From assembly GCA_031279525.1 (NCBI GenBank), contig JAITIH010000088.1, positions 1 through 10,540 on the forward strand: a stretch of 10,540 nt of DNA. The letters run 5' to 3'. The notes under the pieces were generated by a model. The model was not told the DNA's origin, ran no database searches, and was given only the letters and a program-made list of their open reading frames with translations. Position numbers and translations under genes: made by a program. Origin of the DNA: Deltaproteobacteria bacterium. GTDB lineage: Bacteria; Desulfobacterota; Desulfarculia; Adiutricales; Adiutricaceae. Shown here piece by piece: positions 6,205-10,540 of the stretch. Each line of letters begins with the position of its first letter. The first letter of the stretch is position 1.

Positions 6205-7350
6205 TTAATTACTGAGTTTGGAGACGTAGGGCTGGAAGGCCCCGGCCCTGGTCAACGATTTTTTGGCTTCCTCGGCCTCGCGCTCGGTCTGGTAACGGCC
6301 GACTCGAACCGGGAAATTGCGCTTGTTTTTTTCGTAGTAATAGGCCTTAAAGTTTTGGCCTTGAAATTTAGCGGCGATTTCCTGGGCTTCTTCGGCGCTC
6401 TTGGCGGCGGCGACCTGCACCGTGAAAAGCCCTTGGCCCTCGGGCTTGGCCGGCCAATAGCCGTCCGGGTCGCTGGAAGTTAACGCCGCCTTCGCGGCCT
6501 TGGGGCTGGCCGTCGGCCCTTCGTCCCTAAGCCCGGATAAAGCCGTCGCGTTCGAGGGCTCGGCTTTGGCCCTGGCCGTCGCGGCCGCCCTAGGGGCGGC
6601 TTTGAGGCTCGCGGCGGGGACGGCTTGGGCGACAGTCGGCTTGGCCGACTGGGTCGGGGCCGGGGCTTGGGTCAGGGTTTGGGCCGGGGCCGGGGGCTTA
6701 TGGGCCAAGCCCGCTTCCCAAGTTGGCTCGTCGGCCCGATTGGCGAGCGAAAAAGCCGCCGGGACGGGCGAAAAGGCCGCGGGCGCGGCTTTAGGGGGCG
6801 TCATTTTGGCCGCGGCCAGGGACGCTGGCGGTTCGGGGGCCACCACCTCGACCACCGTCGGGGCGAGGCCGGGCTTAGAGTCGGATTTGAGCGAAGAGTC
6901 GCCCGAGTAGTCCCAAAGGCTGCCCCGGCCGACTAAAACTCCCAAAACGAAGACCCAAACCAGAAAAAACAGGGACAGAAAAAGCCGGGTCAGCCATTTG
7001 ACCGAGACTAGCCAGCCGGGGTCGCTTTTCTTCGGACTCGCCGGCTCTTTCTGGCGCGTCGCCTGGGCGGGGCCGACGACTGGGCTTGGGCGGTTGGCCG
7101 CCGGTTCGGGTTCGGCCGCCGGTTCGGGCTCGGCCGCCGGCTCGAGCCGGGGCGTCAGGCGGCGCACCGCGGCCTCGGCGGCCTTTTCGGCCAGCTGGCC
7201 GCCTAGGCTCCGGACCCGGTAGTTGTCGAAAAAGGTGATTTCCTGGGCGATGAGGGCGTTGGCCTTATTTAAATCGACGGCCGGCCGGCTCTCCGCCGAC
7301 CTTTTGGCGGGGGTCGCTTGGCCTGGGCCTGGTAGTTGGCTAGATTTCAC
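6205..7350 (-). CDS. Single-pass membrane protein with C-terminal SPOR domain
   Basis: A protein of 381 residues. The N-terminal 118 or so residues are cytoplasmic, hydrophilic and Pro/Ala/Glu-rich. Residues about 119-141 form one clear transmembrane helix (LFLSLFFLVWVFVLGVLVG). A long Ala/Pro-rich region of about 160 residues follows and should span the periplasm. The C-terminal 75 or so residues (306-378) match a SPOR domain: FTVQVAAAKSAEEAQEIAAKF, then a strand-helix pattern with FPVRVGRYQTEREAEEAKK. SPOR domains bind denuded glycan strands of septal peptidoglycan, so a role at the division site is likely; this is the FtsN/DedD-like layout, though identity with either is not claimed. The start is GTG at 7348-7350, with AAGGA about 12 bases upstream, somewhat far. 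No ATG is available nearby. It lies 42 bases after argS with no terminator between them and is probably in the argS transcript. Confidence 0.85.
   Translation of the reverse strand: MKSSQLPGPGQATPAKRSAESRPAVDLNKANALIAQEITFFDNYRVRSLGGQLAEKAAEAAVRRLTPRLEPAAEPEPAAEPEPAANRPSPVVGPAQATRQKEPASPKKSDPGWLVSVKWLTRLFLSLFFLVWVFVLGVLVGRGSLWDYSGDSSLKSDSKPGLAPTVVEVVAPEPPASLAAAKMTPPKAAPAAFSPVPAAFSLANRADEPTWEAGLAHKPPAPAQTLTQAPAPTQSAKPTVAQAVPAASLKAAPRAAATARAKAEPSNATALSGLRDEGPTASPKAAKAALTSSDPDGYWPAKPEGQGLFTVQVAAAKSAEEAQEIAAKFQGQNFKAYYYEKNKRNFPVRVGRYQTEREAEEAKKSLTRAGAFQPYVSKLSN
7096..7149 (-). repeat. Three 18-bp in-frame repeats in the SPOR gene
   Basis: Units at 7096-7113, 7114-7131 and 7132-7149 share GGCCGCCGGTTCGGGTTC with a few changes in the third. 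They encode the Pro-Ala-Ala-Glu-Pro-Glu type repeats around residues 69-85, in the cytoplasmic linker before the membrane helix. The period is a multiple of three, so copy changes keep the frame. Confidence 0.8.
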
Positions 7351-7392
7351 GTTTGCGCACCGTCCTTTGGGAACACCTTAAGCGAAAGGCGT

Positions 7393-9054
7393 TTACATTC
7401 GCTCCGGGGCGGAGACGCCAAGGAGATCGAGGCCAATGGCCGTGACCTGGCGGACGGCTCCGGCCAGGGCGATTCTGGCCTTGGAAAGATGGGGCTGGCT
7501 TTCGTCGTTCAGGCGATGGCGAGCGTAATACTGATGGAACAGACGGGCGGCGTTAGTCAGCCAGGCGGTCAGAAGATGAGGCTCTAAGCGCCGGGCCGCG
7601 GTCTCCACCGTTTCCGGAAAGCCGGCCAAATGTCGGATTAGGTCCACCTCCTCGGGCTCGGTCAAGAGGGTCAGGTCGGCCTTGGCCGAGTCGAATGGGC
7701 TTTTTTGGACGAGGCTAAAGATCCTGGCGCAAACGTATTGGACGTAATAAACCGGGTTGTCCTTGTTCTGGGCCTTGGCCTCTTCCAGGTCGAAGTCCAA
7801 GGGGCTTTCGTGGCTGCGGGTTAGGAAAATAAAGCGGGCCGCGTCCACCCCCACCTCGTCCATCACTTCCCTTAAAGTCACGAACTCCCCAGCCCTGGTG
7901 CTCATGGAGGCCAAGGCCCCGCCCCGCAAAAGGTTGACCAGCTGCGCCAGGACCACGGCCAGCCGATCTTTTGGGTAGCCTAAGGCGGCCACCGCGGCTT
8001 TCATTCTCGGGATGTAGCCGTGATGGTCCGCGCCCCAAACGTCCACGGCCAAATCGAAGCCGCGCTCGAACTTATTCCAGTGATAGGCCACGTCGGCGGC
8101 CAGGTAGGTTTTTTCCCCGTCGCTTTTAACCAAGACCCGGTCTTTGTCGTCGCCTAAGGGCTCGGAGCGGAACCACAAGGCCCCGTCCCGCTCGAACAGA
8201 TGGCCGCCCGCCTTTAAAAAGGCCAGGGCTTTGTCCACGGCCCCGTCCTCGTAAAGGCTCGTCTCGGAAAACCAGGTTTCCTGAACGGCCTTAAAGTCGA
8301 CCAGATCCTTTTTAATGTCGCTTAAGATCCGGTCCCCGGCCCAGCGGCTGAGCCAGCGAGTCTGGCCCTCTTCGCCTAGCTCCCAGAAATTGAAGGGCAA
8401 GGGGGAGCCTTCCTTAAGCAGCTCTTTAGCCAAGTCGACGACGTACTGGCCGCGGTAATGGTCTTGGGGGAAATCGCCGCCGGCGCCTTTGAGCTCCAAT
8501 AGCCGGGCCCGGACCGAGGCCCCTAAAACCCGCATCTGCCGGCCCGCGTCGTTAACGTAATACTCCCGGGACACGGCCTCGCCGGCGAAGGCTAAAATCC
8601 TAGCCAAGGCGTCCCCTAAGGCGGCCCCCCGCCCGTGGCCCACGTGTAAGGGCCCGGTCGGGTTGGCCGAGACGTACTCCACCAGGACTTTTCGGCCCGT
8701 GGGCGGGCGGCGGCCGAAGCTCTCGCCGGCCTCGATGGCCTCGGCCAAGGCCTTGGCCCAGAATTTATTAGAAAGGCGAAAGTTGATAAACCCCGGGCCA
8801 GCGGCCTCGGCCTTTTCAATGAAGCCCTCCGGGTCGGCCAAGGCGGCCAGGATTCGGTCGGCTAGCGGCCTTGGCTTTTGGCCCAAGGCCTTAGACAAAG
8901 CCAAGGCCGCGTTGGTGGCCAAGTGGCCATGGGTCGGGTCTTTAGGCTCCTCCACGACTATTTGGCCCAAGTTTAGCTGGCCGGGTTTTAGGCCGTTTTC
9001 GACGGCTAAGGCCAAGACGGCGGCCTCGACTTTCTGGCGGATCGTTTTTTTCAT
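7393..9054 (-). CDS. argS: Arginyl-tRNA synthetase
   Basis: A full-length class I synthetase of 553 residues, the normal bacterial size. It charges tRNA(Arg) with arginine in the cytoplasm. Residues 1 to about 115 form the ArgRS-specific N-terminal (Add1) domain, which binds the tRNA D-loop side. The HIGH signature is HVGH (137-140) within ANPTGPLHVGH. YVNDAGRQM (166-174) and GADHHGYIPRMKAA (341-354) are family-typical. The second signature reads SMSTRAGEFVTL (383-394), with Ser where many enzymes have the first Lys of KMSK. The C-terminal DALR anticodon-binding domain runs from about YYVQYVCARIFS (436-447) to the typical end GVSAPERM. The ATG at 9052-9054 begins MKKTIRQKVEAA, as expected for the family; its nearest purine-rich site, GAGGA, is about 16 bases upstream, so ribosome binding looks weak. 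Confidence 0.97.
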   Translation of the reverse strand: MKKTIRQKVEAAVLALAVENGLKPGQLNLGQIVVEEPKDPTHGHLATNAALALSKALGQKPRPLADRILAALADPEGFIEKAEAAGPGFINFRLSNKFWAKALAEAIEAGESFGRRPPTGRKVLVEYVSANPTGPLHVGHGRGAALGDALARILAFAGEAVSREYYVNDAGRQMRVLGASVRARLLELKGAGGDFPQDHYRGQYVVDLAKELLKEGSPLPFNFWELGEEGQTRWLSRWAGDRILSDIKKDLVDFKAVQETWFSETSLYEDGAVDKALAFLKAGGHLFERDGALWFRSEPLGDDKDRVLVKSDGEKTYLAADVAYHWNKFERGFDLAVDVWGADHHGYIPRMKAAVAALGYPKDRLAVVLAQLVNLLRGGALASMSTRAGEFVTLREVMDEVGVDAARFIFLTRSHESPLDFDLEEAKAQNKDNPVYYVQYVCARIFSLVQKSPFDSAKADLTLLTEPEEVDLIRHLAGFPETVETAARRLEPHLLTAWLTNAARLFHQYYARHRLNDESQPHLSKARIALAGAVRQVTAIGLDLLGVSAPERM

Positions 9055-9146
9055 GGCTGGATTTATCGCGTCCTCGCCCCTTAGGAGTGGCGTCGCCTTT
9101 TTTTAGGCGGCTACGTCAATGGCCCAGCTTAGGCCTTCTTTTTGGC

Positions 9147-9187
9147 TCGGCTAAGGGCTAGTCGGTTTTCGGTTCGGCTAAGGGCTA
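9147..9187. repeat. Direct repeat in the alr-argS gap
   Basis: TCGGCTAAGGGCTA occurs at 9147-9160 and again at 9174-9187, 27 bases apart, with GGTTTTCGGT between. It lies in the 159-bp gap between the alr stop and the argS start. I find no clear promoter or intrinsic terminator on the minus strand in this gap, so alr read-through into argS remains possible. Confidence 0.7.
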
Positions 9188-9213
9188 TCTCGGCCCCGGC
9201 GGCTTTAGGCTCA

Positions 9214-10359
9214 TTAGCGGAAGAGCCTTTGGTTTAAGCGCCCAAATAGGCAGAAGGTCTCGTAGGCGCTCGTGTCTTGCCATTTCGCGGCCTCTTCGGC
9301 GGTTATCCGGGCCTCGCCGCTCTCCCCGAGCAAGACGGCCCTCTGGCCTGGGTTGACCCCGGAAATCCTGGTGACGTCGAAAAGGCTTAAGTTCATGCAA
9401 ACCCGGCCGATGAGGGGGGCGACCTGGCCGTTGACCAGGGCGTGGCCCCGGTTGGATTGGCGGCGGGATAGGCCATGGACGTAGCCCACAGGGAGAACCG
9501 CGACCTTCATGTCCTTTTGGGCCACGAAGGTGCGGTCGTAGCTGAGGCTTTCCCCTGTCCGGACCGTCCTGGTTTGGATAATCCGGCTGGTAAACTTCAT
9601 GACGGGCCTAAGATCTCTCAATAGCGCTTGGCCGTTCGGCGAGATCGCGGCCTCGGCCTCGGTCCCGGCCAGGGGATTGGCCCCGTACATCAATAAGCCC
9701 ACTCTGGGCAAATAGTCGTCGTAGCCGGGATAGGCCAAAAGGCCTGGGCTGGCCAGGACGCTGTGCTGGCCTAAAGTTAAGCCTAAGGATTGGTCGATCT
9801 TGACCACTTCCCGAAAACGGTCCAACTGCCGCCGGGAGGGCTGGTCCCCGACCGTGGCCAGGTGGGTCATAAGGCCTCGAAACGCGAATTTTTCCGGCCT
9901 GACCAAGGTCGGCAGAAAGGCCGGGACCTCCCACCAAGGTAGGCCCAAGCGACCCATGCCAGTGTCGATTTTTAAGTACGCCCGGGCCCTTACGCCTTTG
10001 GGGATCAAATTCTCAACGGCTTGAATCTGCTGAAGGCTGTAGAGGGCGACGACTAGCTCGGCCTCAATGGCCGCCTCGATCTGCGTTCTGGACTGCAGCC
10101 CCGCCAGGACGTGCACGTCCACCTCGCCTAGGTTGGCCTTTTTCAGGGCCAGGCCCTCCACGACGTCCAAAACCCCCAAATCTTTAGCCCCGGCCTCGAC
10201 CAGGGCTCGGGCGCATTCCACCAAGCCGTGCCCGTAAGCGTCGCCTTTGACCACGGCCATGAGGGGTTTGAGGGGGTTTAGGCTCCGGATTCTTTGGTAG
10301 TTGGCCTTTAAAGCCCCCAGATCGATTTCCGCCTGGTTAAAAGTCAGTTCGTCCGGCAT
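9214..10359 (-). CDS. alr: Alanine racemase
   Basis: A fold-type III PLP enzyme that interconverts L- and D-alanine, supplying D-Ala for peptidoglycan; cytoplasmic. I choose the ATG at 10357-10359 (381 residues) over an in-frame TTG two codons earlier, because a GAAAG element sits 6 bases before the ATG and would abut the TTG. Key sites from that start: PLP lysine 38 in VVKGDAYGHG, KIDTGMGRLG (130-139) with the carboxylate-contact Arg 137, His 166 in MTHLA, Arg 219 in PRVGLLMYG, catalytic Tyr 274 in LSYDRTF, and Tyr 366 in TSAYETFC. The segment usually reading GRVCMD is GRVCMN (319-323 region), so the conserved Asp is Asn. The PLP motif also has Gly-Asp where Ala-Asn is most common. All main catalytic residues are otherwise present, so activity is expected. 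Downstream genes are argS and the SPOR protein. Confidence 0.95.
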   Translation of the reverse strand: MPDELTFNQAEIDLGALKANYQRIRSLNPLKPLMAVVKGDAYGHGLVECARALVEAGAKDLGVLDVVEGLALKKANLGEVDVHVLAGLQSRTQIEAAIEAELVVALYSLQQIQAVENLIPKGVRARAYLKIDTGMGRLGLPWWEVPAFLPTLVRPEKFAFRGLMTHLATVGDQPSRRQLDRFREVVKIDQSLGLTLGQHSVLASPGLLAYPGYDDYLPRVGLLMYGANPLAGTEAEAAISPNGQALLRDLRPVMKFTSRIIQTRTVRTGESLSYDRTFVAQKDMKVAVLPVGYVHGLSRRQSNRGHALVNGQVAPLIGRVCMNLSLFDVTRISGVNPGQRAVLLGESGEARITAEEAAKWQDTSAYETFCLFGRLNQRLFR

Positions 10360-10431
10360 AGTCAACTTTCAGAAAGAATAGGAACTATTGGGCCTATTGG
10401 TCCAGGGATCGCGCGACAAGCACCCACTTAT

Positions 10432-10460
10432 AAAATAACGTGTATTCGAAATTTAGGCAA
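10432..10460 (-). promoter_or_regulatory. Candidate promoter of alr
   Basis: On the minus strand TTGCCT (10455-10460) and TATTTT (10432-10437) are separated by exactly 17 bases; each matches four of six consensus bases. Transcription would start near 10425, giving a leader of about 65 nt. That leader contains a direct repeat of CCAATAG around 10386-10400. The surrounding 10366-10540 is AT-rich and I can support no gene in it. Confidence 0.35.
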
Positions 10461-10540
10461 GCCAAAAATGGACTTTGACTAAAAAATATTTTTTTCTACC
10501 AGATCTTTTACATTTAAAAAGGAAATCTTGGTATCAGACG

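Noticed and set aside
10518..10540. Possible start of a rightward gene (AAAAAGGA followed by TTG at 10528)
   Set aside because: Only four codons are visible, the start would be a TTG at short spacing, and no convincing promoter precedes it.

Overview
The window looks like a bacterial chromosome segment of roughly 60% GC. Several features fit a Gram-negative, deltaproteobacterial (Desulfobacterota-like) source: the run alr, argS and a SPOR-domain membrane protein, the residue details of ArgS (a K-less MSTR loop), and queD. That assignment is inference from protein flavour and gene order; no marker gene here proves it. Six protein genes are supported. Five can be assigned to a family and one cannot.

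Layout. Bases 1-140 hold the 3' end of queD (+). Bases 141-498 carry no gene: they contain a rho-independent terminator for queD and a 19-bp tandem repeat array that runs almost to the stop codon of the next gene. Bases 499-4797 (-) encode a very large Eco57I-type (Type IIG-like) DNA adenine methyltransferase. Its N-terminal nuclease region appears to have lost its catalytic residues, and an in-frame 24-bp repeat tract (about 68 residues) sits before the methyltransferase core. Its start region is strikingly AT-rich and has its own promoter, with a ladder of 10-11-bp repeats upstream. Bases 4798-5242 are a divergent regulatory region. On the + strand it holds a good sigma70-like promoter, a strongly structured leader of about 130 nt ending in an intrinsic terminator, and then a well-formed ribosome binding site. 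This drives an unrecognised, cysteine-free 281-residue protein (5243-6088). A strong hairpin terminator separates that gene from the convergent leftward cluster.

The leftward cluster is alr (alanine racemase), then argS (arginyl-tRNA synthetase), then a single-pass membrane SPOR-domain protein (10359 down to 6205). argS and the SPOR gene are 42 bp apart with no terminator between them and are probably co-transcribed. alr is 159 bp upstream of argS and may belong to the same transcript. Alr supplies D-alanine for peptidoglycan and the SPOR protein probably binds septal peptidoglycan, so the cluster mixes wall and translation housekeeping.

The accessory part is 335-5242. The most unusual elements are the structured leader RNA with competing hairpins, the apparently nuclease-dead solitary methyltransferase with internal repeats, and the two short-repeat arrays flanking that gene. 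I do not see a complete multi-gene defence system: the methyltransferase has no recognisable partner gene inside the window.
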